Assembly (NCBI GenBank): GCA_902797065.1
Contig: CADBRK010000192.1
Span: 1-7,924, forward strand
Direction: 5' to 3'
Length of the DNA stretch: 7,924 nt
Origin: an uncultured Ruminococcus sp.
GTDB taxonomy: Bacteria > Bacillota > Clostridia > Oscillospirales > Acutalibacteraceae
Within the stretch, counting starts at the first letter, position 1. Each line of letters begins with the position of its first letter. Below, piece by piece: positions 1-5,239 of this stretch. The position numbers were made by a program, and so were the translations under genes. The notes beneath the pieces are model-generated. The model did no database searches. It had not been told where the DNA came from and worked only from the letters and a program-made list of their open reading frames with translations.

Positions 1-81
1 CGAAGGAGCTAAAGCTCCCCGACGTTTGTTGACGTCGTCGCTCGCTCCAATCAAGCGAGCTTGTTGGAGCTTAGCTCCTCG
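1..81. repeat. Palindromic repeat element at the left window edge
   Basis: Two near-identical inverted arms flank a hairpin. The left arm (1-18) and right arm (66-81) are inverted copies apart from two single-base indels, and each contains its own small palindrome (GGAGCT around one or two A/T bases, then AGCTCC). Between them GCTCGCT (40-46) pairs with AGCGAGC (54-60) around a 7-base loop. This resembles a REP-like or MITE-derived intergenic palindrome. It could also end transcription of a gene left of the window, since T-rich sequence follows at 82-84. The element may continue beyond the window edge. Confidence 0.55.
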
Positions 82-192
82 TTTAAAAATATTTCATTGC
101 AGGTGAGAGTTCCGAAGAAAAAATGTGTCTAATAAGTAAAGGCTGCTGCAGGAGTACTTAATATCAAGGAAGACAGGCGAGTGTCTGCGAAA

Positions 193-227
193 AATACCGT
201 CCAAAGTTTTTTTACATACGCGGTATT
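193..227 (+). promoter_or_regulatory. Inverted repeat in the leader of the sigma-factor operon
   Basis: AATACCG (193-199) and CGGTATT (221-227) form a perfect 7-bp inverted repeat about 50 bases before the sigma-factor start. The spacer contains TTTACA (211-216), which could be a -35 element. With a 17-base spacer the matching -10 would be CATATC (234-239), a poor match. The repeat could be an operator or an RNA hairpin. Its closeness to an autoregulated-type sigma operon makes it worth noting, but no function is shown. Confidence 0.25.
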
Positions 228-275
228 GAGACGCATATCGAGTTTATCCTTCCGATAACAAACGGAGGTGTAGTG

Positions 276-830
276 ATGAATAATGGTGAAGCGGGATACC
301 GGGATTTTTTAAACGGTGATAAGGAAGGACTTTCCGATGTTTTGAACGAATATCGAGAGGGGCTTATTCTGTGGCTTGCAGGATTTTGCGGTTCGGTTGA
401 TACAGCGGAGGATATTCTTATTGAAGTGCTTGTGAAGCTGATAGTCAAAAAGCCCGTTTTCAGGGGCGGCAGTTCTTTCAAAACGTGGCTGTACACAATA
501 TCCGGTAATGTTGCAAAAAACTACATGAGAGATCATAAGATGCCGGCAACACTCCCGATCGAATCAGCCGAAAAGGCAGCGATTTCAGATGAGGATATGC
601 TGAAAAGCCATTTCCGGGCAGAAAATGCCGTTATCGTTCACAAGGGGCTGTATCGAATCAATCCCGAATACGCCCGTGTCTTATATTTATCATATTTTGA
701 AGATTTCAGTAACGGTGAGATAGCAAAGATCATGCACAAGACCAATCGTCAGGTAGAAAACTTGCTTTACCGTGCAAAAAAATCTTTGAGAGCAGAGCTT
801 GAAAAGGAGGGCTTTAAGTATGAAGAGTAA
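276..830 (+). CDS. ECF-type (sigma-70 family) RNA polymerase sigma factor
   Basis: This 184-residue protein has the length and two-domain layout of an extracytoplasmic-function sigma factor, which directs RNA polymerase to a small regulon. Region 2 covers about residues 20-87, with the acidic 'TAEDILIEV' helix and the aromatic, basic stretch 'FKTWLYTI...AKNYMRD' expected to melt and contact the -10. Region 4 covers about residues 118-176 and ends in a helix-turn-helix ('NGEIAKIMHKTNRQVENLLYRAKKSL') for the -35. ATG at 276 is preferred because GGAGG (264-268) lies 7 bases upstream; a GTG three bases earlier would be only 4 bases away. The gene overlaps the next by 11 bases, which suggests translational coupling with a regulator of its activity. 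The domain assignment is firm. The signal and target promoters cannot be read from the sequence. Confidence 0.9.
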   Translation: MNNGEAGYRDFLNGDKEGLSDVLNEYREGLILWLAGFCGSVDTAEDILIEVLVKLIVKKPVFRGGSSFKTWLYTISGNVAKNYMRDHKMPATLPIESAEKAAISDEDMLKSHFRAENAVIVHKGLYRINPEYARVLYLSYFEDFSNGEIAKIMHKTNRQVENLLYRAKKSLRAELEKEGFKYEE

Positions 831-2019
831 TGACGAGCTTTTATCGGCAGCTTTTGAAAGAAGCGAGCTGATTTTAAAGAGAAAGAGCGCTTTGAGAAGA
901 AAAACGGCAGCGTGCGTGTCTGTTTTTGCCATTGCTGCCGCAATAACGACAGCGGTTTTTGTAAGCGGAGGTTTCGATCGCATCACTGCCGGAAAACCAA
1001 TTTTCAGCAACAACATTGATGTTGAAATCAAAGAAAATGACAATTCAAAAACAGCCGGGCTTACTTCGGGTTTCTCCGATAACGAGTCTTCCAAAGCGGA
1101 AAGTTCAACAGCCGTGAGCGAATATGCTTCTTCCCGAAATACATCTAACGAGTCTTCCAAAGCGGAAAATTCAACAGCCGTGAGCGAATATGCTTCTTCC
1201 CGAAATACATCTTCTGCCGGGAACAACAATTCAAAAAAAACGGAAACATCGTCGGGCGAAAACAGCCGGAACACATCTGAAGAACAGTCGTCGGCAGCAG
1301 ATAACGAGTCAAGTAATATGTGGGTATCATCTCGGACGTATTCAACCGCAGATGCATCATCGGACATTGATCCTTCGGTAGACAGATCACAGATTCCGGA
1401 GGTATCTAAAATCGCAGAATCCCAAAACGACGTTTCAAGTACTCCGAGCGGTTCGGCACAGAGTGACCCGTACGACCCGGATACAGCGACCGATACTGAA
1501 GTCTGGTATGATCCCGATGTGTTTTACGACGCAGACAATGATGAGAAGGGGTATGACAGCGTTACTCGGCTGATAGACGATTCGCAGGCGGTTGTAATCG
1601 GAACAGTAGAAAGTATAGGTTTTGAAGCTCCGCCGATCGGCGAAGACCCTATGGCAGAATTTACAACTCCCGACGGTTGGCGCATGGGTACGCTCTTTAC
1701 TGTATATACCGTGAAAACAGAAGAGATCTGCAAAGGCGATATTAATTCGGAGGAGTATATAAAAATATATTCTTTCGGCGGTATCAGAGACCGGATGGTA
1801 GACGAGCAGCTTACGGCTCTCGGCGGCGACAGAATGATACCTGTCGTTGATCGAATAGATGCACAGGCAGACAAACGATATATTTTTATTCTGACAGAGA
1901 AAATGCATTATGTTCCCGTAAATGCAGGTCAAAGTATATACTACGCAGATGATATGTCATTTACTTCTCTTTACGGAAATATAAAAACCGAAGATATATA
2001 TAACGAGTTAGCGAAATAG
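820..2019 (+). CDS. Single-pass membrane protein, probable anti-sigma factor or sigma-linked sensor
   Basis: The protein has 399 residues starting at ATG 820, with AAGGAGG (804-810) 9 bases upstream inside the end of the sigma gene. The first 28 residues are charged and presumably cytoplasmic, where they could bind the sigma factor. One membrane segment follows (about 29-49, Ala/Val-rich after 'KRKSALRRK'). A Ser/Asn/Glu-rich linker (about 75-215) contains two 22-residue repeats (88-109 and 110-131). An acidic, Tyr/Asp-rich stretch leads to an outer domain (about 245-399) beginning 'VTRLIDDSQAVVIGTVESI' and including 'EICKGDI' and 'IYSFGGI'. That domain resembles a widespread but unnamed extracytoplasmic beta-rich type ('SD.VV.G.V ... 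KGD ... GG'). I see no zinc-binding HxxxCxxC anti-sigma motif. The anti-sigma role is inferred from the gene overlap and topology. The linker could instead span the cell wall. Confidence 0.65.
   Translation: MKSNDELLSAAFERSELILKRKSALRRKTAACVSVFAIAAAITTAVFVSGGFDRITAGKPIFSNNIDVEIKENDNSKTAGLTSGFSDNESSKAESSTAVSEYASSRNTSNESSKAENSTAVSEYASSRNTSSAGNNNSKKTETSSGENSRNTSEEQSSAADNESSNMWVSSRTYSTADASSDIDPSVDRSQIPEVSKIAESQNDVSSTPSGSAQSDPYDPDTATDTEVWYDPDVFYDADNDEKGYDSVTRLIDDSQAVVIGTVESIGFEAPPIGEDPMAEFTTPDGWRMGTLFTVYTVKTEEICKGDINSEEYIKIYSFGGIRDRMVDEQLTALGGDRMIPVVDRIDAQADKRYIFILTEKMHYVPVNAGQSIYYADDMSFTSLYGNIKTEDIYNELAK
1081..1212 (+). repeat. Tandem 66-bp duplication within the Ser-rich linker
   Basis: Positions 1081-1146 and 1147-1212 are adjacent direct copies of 66 bp that differ at one base (AGT against AAT), giving Ser or Asn. 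The unit is exactly 22 codons, so the reading frame is kept. Near identity at the DNA level points to a recent duplication by replication slippage or unequal recombination. Copy number may vary between strains. Confidence 0.95.
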
Positions 2020-2041
2020 TTGTTTCGGAATTTCAACAAGT

Positions 2042-2079
2042 ATAAAGTCCTCGCTTCACGGTGAGGGCTTTATTTATCT
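2042..2079 (+). terminator. Rho-independent terminator of the sigma operon
   Basis: A 13-bp stem (2042-2054 with 2061-2073, two G-U wobbles) closes a 6-base loop and is followed by a T-rich tail (TTATCTCTTCTT). It begins 22 bases after the stop codon of the membrane partner of the sigma factor. Confidence 0.75.
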
Positions 2080-2111
2080 CTTCTTGCCTGTTATCGACGC
2101 GCTCCAATGTT

Positions 2112-2147
2112 GTCAACTTAAGACCGGAAACTTAAGAATGAAGAATG
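2112..2147. repeat. Partial copy of an AT-rich intergenic repeat family
   Basis: Thirty-one of these 36 bases match 4301-4336, the left end of the MITE-like element further right; both contain CTTAAGA and GAAGAATG. Only this half is present here. Three bases later the ACTGTGC-ended element begins, so that element may have inserted into or beside an older copy of this family. No matching right half is found after 2376. Confidence 0.5.
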
Positions 2148-2150
2148 GAG

Positions 2151-2376
2151 ACTGTGCAAAAAGTCAACGAGAACGTAAAAAACAGCTTTACCGTCCTATC
2201 TATTTACCCTCCCTCAGTCAGCATAGCTGACAGCTCCCTCTTTGAAGGAGCCTTGTTTTTGCCGCATTTTATGCGGATTTTATTGCCTCCCTCGTTGAGG
2301 GAGGTGTCACTGAGCGCTTTAGCGGTCAAGTGACGGAGGGAGTATTTAATATATTTCAACTATGTTTTTGCACAGT
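2151..2376. mobile_element. MITE-like element with 12-bp terminal inverted repeats
   Basis: The 226-bp segment is bounded by the perfect inverted repeat ACTGTGCAAAAA (2151-2162) and TTTTTGCACAGT (2365-2376). It holds several internal hairpins: GTCAGC-ATA-GCTGAC (about 2217-2231), CCGCAT-TTT-ATGCGG (2262-2276), CCTCCCTC-GTT-GAGGGAGG (2286-2304), and GTCACT (2306-2311) with AGTGAC (2329-2334) enclosing CGCT-TT-AGCG. The CCCTCCCTC near 2208 also roughly pairs with the GGAGGGAG ending near 2341, so the core folds as one large palindrome. There is no transposase or credible gene, as expected for a non-autonomous element. I could not find a clear target-site duplication (GAATGGAG against ATCAATTA). 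The CTCCCTC/GAGGGAG palindrome type recurs in gut Clostridia genomes (from memory). Confidence 0.65.
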
Positions 2377-2394
2377 ATCAATTAATGAATCATG

Positions 2395-2426
2395 AAAGTC
2401 CTTGCTACACGACGAGGGCTTTATTT
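2395..2426. terminator. Hairpin terminator resembling the one at 2042-2079
   Basis: A 10-bp stem (2395-2404 with 2413-2422, two G-U wobbles) encloses an 8-base loop and is followed by ATTTAT. Its sequence closely resembles the hairpin at 2042-2073 (AAAGTCCT... and GAGGGCTTTATTTAT in both). On the minus strand it could terminate the membrane-protein gene ending at 2522, although no strong T-run follows on that strand. Confidence 0.45.
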
Positions 2427-2521
2427 ATGCAGCTACGCAAAACAGAAAAACAGAAATCTCCCCCACGCACATTTCGCAAAAAACAAATGAGTTCTTTTTC
2501 TGTCTATATATGTATTTTACA

Positions 2522-3640
2522 TTACAGCATAAACGTGAAGACCTTTACCAAAACTTTTGAAATAAACGCTGACAGAGACATAGTAACGCCATATAATACG
2601 TTGATCAAGAATGCTATGAATGTACCTGTTAAAATCTCTATCTTCTCTGTTATCTTCTCTGTTACTGCGCTTAACCAGTGTGAGATACTAACTATATCAC
2701 ACCCGATAATGCGAAACATATAGAGGTACTCTATTACAGTCCATACGATGACTAAAATCAATATAGCCCTGACCACAATTTTAATAATAACGTCAAAACT
2801 GTCATATATCTTTTCAAGTAATAATCCAATACCCGCTATAATGAGTTCCAGCAGAATTTGAGGGCAAACCATTGATAGACTTCCAAATGTCTCAGTGCTA
2901 ATCACCGACCCTACATTTGCGATGATATTTAGTATTACAAAACTCACTGCTACCCATGCAATGCTATAGAGGAACATTACGAAATGTCCTATACCCAAAC
3001 TAATTGCACCTTGCGATACTAAATATGAAACCAGACAATTAATCAATGAATATAACCACAACCCAATCTTTATGCTCCCGGCATAGAGGAGTGTATAAAG
3101 CAGCACCGGAACACTTAGAACGAACAGAACAGGTGTTACTCCGAGAGCAATTAGTTTCTGATACGGAGTGTCAGCCGAGATATTTTGATTCATAAATATC
3201 ATAAGCTGTGTCAACGCCGCAGAAATACTCATCACAAAGTTTTCTTGGAAGAATAACGTCAAAGCTCTCGCAAAATAATTCGTGTTTAAGTTTCCGTCTG
3301 AAAACAAAAGGCTATCGTCAAAAGCATCTTCAAGAGCGCGGTCCAGCCTGTCCGAATAAAATTCATCTTGGGGCAACTGGTGTTGATCCAACGCATACCA
3401 TAGAATTGCCCTTGCGATCGAATATAACAAGAGCAAAAGAAGGATCGGATTCACAGGTGTAGCGATCTCAAAATTGCCTGCTTCCATATTATACTCTAAC
3501 ACGTCACGCAGATCACTGATACCAAAAAACAATTTGGAGATCAAGACCGGCTGATCATCTGCGTGGTTCGTCCACGGCATGAAGGAGCTTAAAATCATCG
3601 TAACAATATAAAAGATAAAACAACGAAACGTTTTTTTCAT
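2522..3640 (-). CDS. Hypothetical multi-pass membrane protein
   Basis: I do not recognise this 372-residue protein. The start ATG (3640-3638) has AGGGGG 8 bases upstream on the minus strand; an in-frame start further upstream lacks such a site. It opens with 'MKKTF' and a hydrophobic segment (about 5-22) that could be a signal peptide or anchor. Further hydrophobic segments lie near 63-84, 165-188, 192-210, 217-245, 259-276, 284-308 and 336-352. A polar, acidic region (about 85-120, 'DQHQLPQDEFYSDRLDRALEDAFDD') lies between the second and third. It contains no transporter, protease or nucleotide-binding motif that I can see. The gene is more AT-rich than coaBC and clpC and stands alone, with no partner on its strand. 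Polytopic proteins of mobile or conjugative elements can look like this, but nothing here proves it. The repeat array lies directly upstream. Confidence 0.75.
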   Translation of the reverse strand: MKKTFRCFIFYIVTMILSSFMPWTNHADDQPVLISKLFFGISDLRDVLEYNMEAGNFEIATPVNPILLLLLLYSIARAILWYALDQHQLPQDEFYSDRLDRALEDAFDDSLLFSDGNLNTNYFARALTLFFQENFVMSISAALTQLMIFMNQNISADTPYQKLIALGVTPVLFVLSVPVLLYTLLYAGSIKIGLWLYSLINCLVSYLVSQGAISLGIGHFVMFLYSIAWVAVSFVILNIIANVGSVISTETFGSLSMVCPQILLELIIAGIGLLLEKIYDSFDVIIKIVVRAILILVIVWTVIEYLYMFRIIGCDIVSISHWLSAVTEKITEKIEILTGTFIAFLINVLYGVTMSLSAFISKVLVKVFTFML

Positions 3641-3674
3641 ATCAGATACCCCCTGACCAAAAATACTGTCTTTA

Positions 3675-3998
3675 CACCGTTTTTCAATCAAAAAAACGGC
3701 AAGCTTCTACATATATAAAAAAACAAACAGAAACATACTGCCAGACACAAAAAGTACACATTCCACCGTTTTCAATCAAAAAAACGGCAAGCTTCTACAT
3801 ATATAAAAAACCAAACAGAACCATACCGCCAGACACAAAAAGTACACATTCCACCGTTTTCAATCAAAAAAACGGCAAGCTTCTACATATATAAAACAAC
3901 AAACAAAAACATACCGACAGACACAAAAAGTACACAAAAAGCTTCTACATATATAAAAAATCAAACAGAAACATACTTCCAGACACAAAAAGTACACA
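3675..3998. repeat. Array of 88-bp direct repeats, each full unit with a hairpin
   Basis: GCTTCTACATATATAAAA starts units at 3703, 3791 and 3879 (spacing 88, 88); a fourth copy of its first 15 bases follows at 3941 (spacing 62). The 88-base blocks from 3703 and 3791 differ at only three bases. In the 62-base block starting at 3879 a 26-base hairpin segment is missing. Each of the first three units includes an inverted repeat: 3677-3684 with 3692-3699, 3766-3772 with 3781-3787, and 3854-3860 with 3869-3875 (CCGTTTT...AAAACGG). AGTACACA recurs at 3753, 3841, 3929, 3991 and, in a degenerate fifth copy, 4077. The spacings are not multiples of three, so it is not a coding repeat. The array ends 35 bases before the membrane-protein start. 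Origin iterons, a structured RNA leader or simple expansion are all possible. Confidence 0.9.
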
Positions 3999-4075
3999 AA
4001 TTCGACTCCCGATTTTTGAGATATTTCCTTTAATATCATTAACTTACAAACAGTCACAAACTTCAAGCCCACAAA

Positions 4076-4104
4076 AGTACACATTATCAATAACGGGCTG
4101 TCAA
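4076..4104 (-). promoter_or_regulatory. Possible promoter reading into the repeat array and membrane protein
   Basis: On the minus strand a perfect TTGACA (4104-4099) is followed after 17 bases by TGTACT (4081-4076), a 4 of 6 match to the -10 consensus. It lies just downstream of a strong terminator on the same strand, where a new transcription unit would be expected to begin. If used, the transcript would carry the whole 88-bp array as a leader of over 400 bases. Confidence 0.4.
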
Positions 4105-4111
4105 CTTCATC

Positions 4112-4167
4112 AAAAAAATCGGGCATATGCCGCTCTGAGTACGGCTATGCCCGAATAATATTTTTTT
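4112..4167. terminator. Strong bidirectional terminator hairpin
   Basis: The stem pairs 4119-4132 with 4142-4154 (13 bp, one bulged base, GC-rich) around a 9-base loop. On the minus strand a run of seven T (complement of 4112-4118) follows directly; on the plus strand a run of seven T lies at 4161-4167. On the minus strand it sits just after the gene remnant ending near 4166-4191, so it was probably that gene's terminator. It now insulates the repeat array from transcription coming from the right. Confidence 0.8.
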
Positions 4168-4188
4168 AAAAGCGACTCGCTGCCGGAA

Positions 4189-4296
4189 TCACCATATTGA
4201 AAAAGGAATTGCTTTTGACTGCATCAGCGCAGCAAAATCATTCATCATCATTTGCTTCTGCTGCATCTCGTTCCTGAACTTCTCCCCTATCGCAAA
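4189..4296 (-). pseudogene. Orphan 3' fragment of a gene, interrupted by a MITE-like repeat
   Basis: The minus-strand frame reads a protein-like stretch from 'FAIGEKFRNEMQQ' through 'MMMNDFAALMQSKAIPF' to a TGA at 4191-4189. In the -1 direction another frame continues 'FNMVIPAASRF' to TAA at 4168-4166, immediately before the strong terminator, so a one-base loss in the T-run near 4200 may have shifted the end. The fragment joins the MITE-like element at about 4297 and the frame closes soon after inside it (stop at 4323-4321). No 5' part of the gene is found beyond the element. A 25-residue small protein starting at ATG 4266 is the alternative, but its ribosome binding site is weak. The family is not recognised. 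Confidence 0.35.
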
Positions 4297-4437
4297 TGTC
4301 GTAAACTGAAGACTGAAAACTTAAGATTGAAGAATGAATAATATTTGTAACCTATTCAAAAATAAGTGGAAGCTATTTCGATATTTTTAGGTTTTCAGTA
4401 AAATTACAACCGAAAAGCCTTAAGTTGACGACTTTGC
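4292..4437. mobile_element. MITE-like element with imperfect terminal inverted repeats
   Basis: GTCGTAAACTGAAGACT (4298-4314) is an inverted copy of 4416-4432 at 14 of 17 bases. The match extends outward as GCAAA (4292-4296) and TTTGC (4433-4437). The 146-bp segment is AT-rich, has no gene, and its left end matches 2112-2147. It lies between the terminator of the zinc-ribbon gene and an orphan gene fragment, consistent with insertion or recombination there. No target duplication was identified. Confidence 0.5.
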
Positions 4438-4452
4438 CCTGCGCTCACCGGC

Positions 4453-4479
4453 AAAAAAGATGCCGGCATAACCGACATC
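4453..4479 (-). terminator. Terminator of the zinc-ribbon membrane protein gene
   Basis: On the minus strand GATGTCGG (4479-4472) pairs with CCGGCATC (4466-4459), with one G-U wobble, around a 5-base loop, and is followed by six T (complement of 4453-4458). It begins 24 bases after the stop codon. Confidence 0.75.
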
Positions 4480-4503
4480 TCTTTCTTTGTACTACGCTCC
4501 GCA

Positions 4504-5052
4504 TCAATACTCCATGCTTTCCATCTCTTCGGCGAATTCTTCCATAAACTCCGTAAATGCCGTACCCATGAAAACAAAGAACAATATCGTGAAAACAATA
4601 CCCACCGCCGCAAGTATCAGCATTGCGATAGAATAATTCCTCAGAGAACGCTTCTGCGTACCGCCGAACGCCCATATGAAATAGAGCACAAGCTGCGCAA
4701 GAGGACCCAGTACCGGTATGATCGGCAGAAGGGATATTCCCAGCCACGCCAGTACAGACACATGACCCTCGTCCGGATCGCTGTAAGCCCCGTAGTTTAC
4801 CATGTTCTGCTGATAGGGCTGGCTGTTCATCGCCTGATTATCCTGGCTCGAATAGATAGGATACTGCGAGTTGGTATTGTACGGCGAGTTCTGATAATAA
4901 TTCTGATTTGTGTTGGCGGTTGTCGCTCCGTAATTGTTGGACGCATCTGCAATCGTTGCCTGCGCCTTCTCGGAATCGATCAGAGGCGCGCCGCACCCGG
5001 CGCAAAATGTGCTGTTGTACGGATTGTTTGTATTACATTTGGGACATACCAT
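4504..5052 (-). CDS. Zinc-ribbon domain membrane protein of unknown function
   Basis: The protein has 182 residues. Its start ATG (5052-5050) has AGGAG 7 bases upstream on the minus strand; a longer in-frame form would lack this site. Residues 1-21 form a short zinc ribbon with Cys3, Cys6, Cys17 and Cys20 ('CPKC...CAGCG'). A Gln/Asn/Tyr/Ser-rich, probably disordered linker spans about 38-95. Two hydrophobic segments follow (about 98-125 and 138-162), separated by 'WAFGGTQKRSLRNYS', and the tail is acidic ('FMEEFAEEMESMEY'). Small Firmicutes proteins combining a zinc ribbon with a few membrane segments are common and mostly uncharacterised. The ribbon is likely cytoplasmic. The gene forms a single transcription unit with its own promoter and terminator, divergent from coaBC. 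No specific role can be assigned. Confidence 0.85.
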   Translation of the reverse strand: MVCPKCNTNNPYNSTFCAGCGAPLIDSEKAQATIADASNNYGATTANTNQNYYQNSPYNTNSQYPIYSSQDNQAMNSQPYQQNMVNYGAYSDPDEGHVSVLAWLGISLLPIIPVLGPLAQLVLYFIWAFGGTQKRSLRNYSIAMLILAAVGIVFTILFFVFMGTAFTEFMEEFAEEMESMEY

Positions 5053-5099
5053 AAAAATGCTCCTTTCGGTTGTAAAATGCATTGATAAAATTTTTCTCT

Positions 5100-5128
5100 A
5101 TTATATCAGAAATCGGGCAAAATGAAAA
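5100..5128 (-). promoter_or_regulatory. Promoter of the zinc-ribbon membrane protein gene
   Basis: On the minus strand a perfect TATAAT (5105-5100) is preceded by TGA, making an extended -10 (TGN-TATAAT). A weak -35, TTTTCA (5128-5123), lies 17 bases further upstream. It is about 50 bases before the start codon. Confidence 0.7.
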
Positions 5129-5199
5129 GACCTGCCGAAAGTTTTTGCATTAGAATTACGTTAAAATTTGCTTAAGCTATGGTATTGCGGGACATTTTC

Positions 5200-5208
5200 T
5201 GGTAAAAT
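5200..5208 (+). promoter_or_regulatory. Possible extended -10 promoter of coaBC
   Basis: TGG followed by TAAAAT (5203-5208) fits an extended -10 element about 32 bases before the coaBC start. No good -35 lies at the usual distance (TGGTAT at 5180-5185), so the assignment is tentative. Confidence 0.35.
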
Positions 5209-5239
5209 AACAGTATATCGTAAAAAAGGAGTACCCGAA

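Noticed and set aside
83..263. Riboswitch in the sigma-operon leader
   Set aside because: I looked for conserved cores such as those of TPP, glycine and SAM riboswitches and found none. Only short inverted repeats are present.
690..1367. 225-codon minus-strand open frame
   Set aside because: It is antisense to the sigma and Ser-rich linker genes. Its repeated 'FREEAYSLTAVE' is only the complement of the 66-bp duplication, and it lacks a ribosome binding site.
2145..2333. 62-codon plus-strand open frame
   Set aside because: It lies inside the MITE-like palindromes and encodes no recognisable protein; the composition follows from the hairpins.
3675..3998. CRISPR array
   Set aside because: The 88-bp units are contiguous and nearly identical throughout, with no unique spacers, and there are no cas genes nearby.
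2522..3998. Type III toxin-antitoxin locus (repeat RNA plus toxin)
   Set aside because: The repeat-before-gene layout is similar, but the gene is a multi-pass membrane protein rather than a ToxN-like endoribonuclease, and the units are far longer than usual for that class.
3860..4126. Minus-strand open frame of 88 codons across the repeat array
   Set aside because: It is Cys/Phe/Val-rich, arises from the repeats read in shifting frames (spacings of 88 and 62 are not multiples of three), and has no convincing ribosome binding site.
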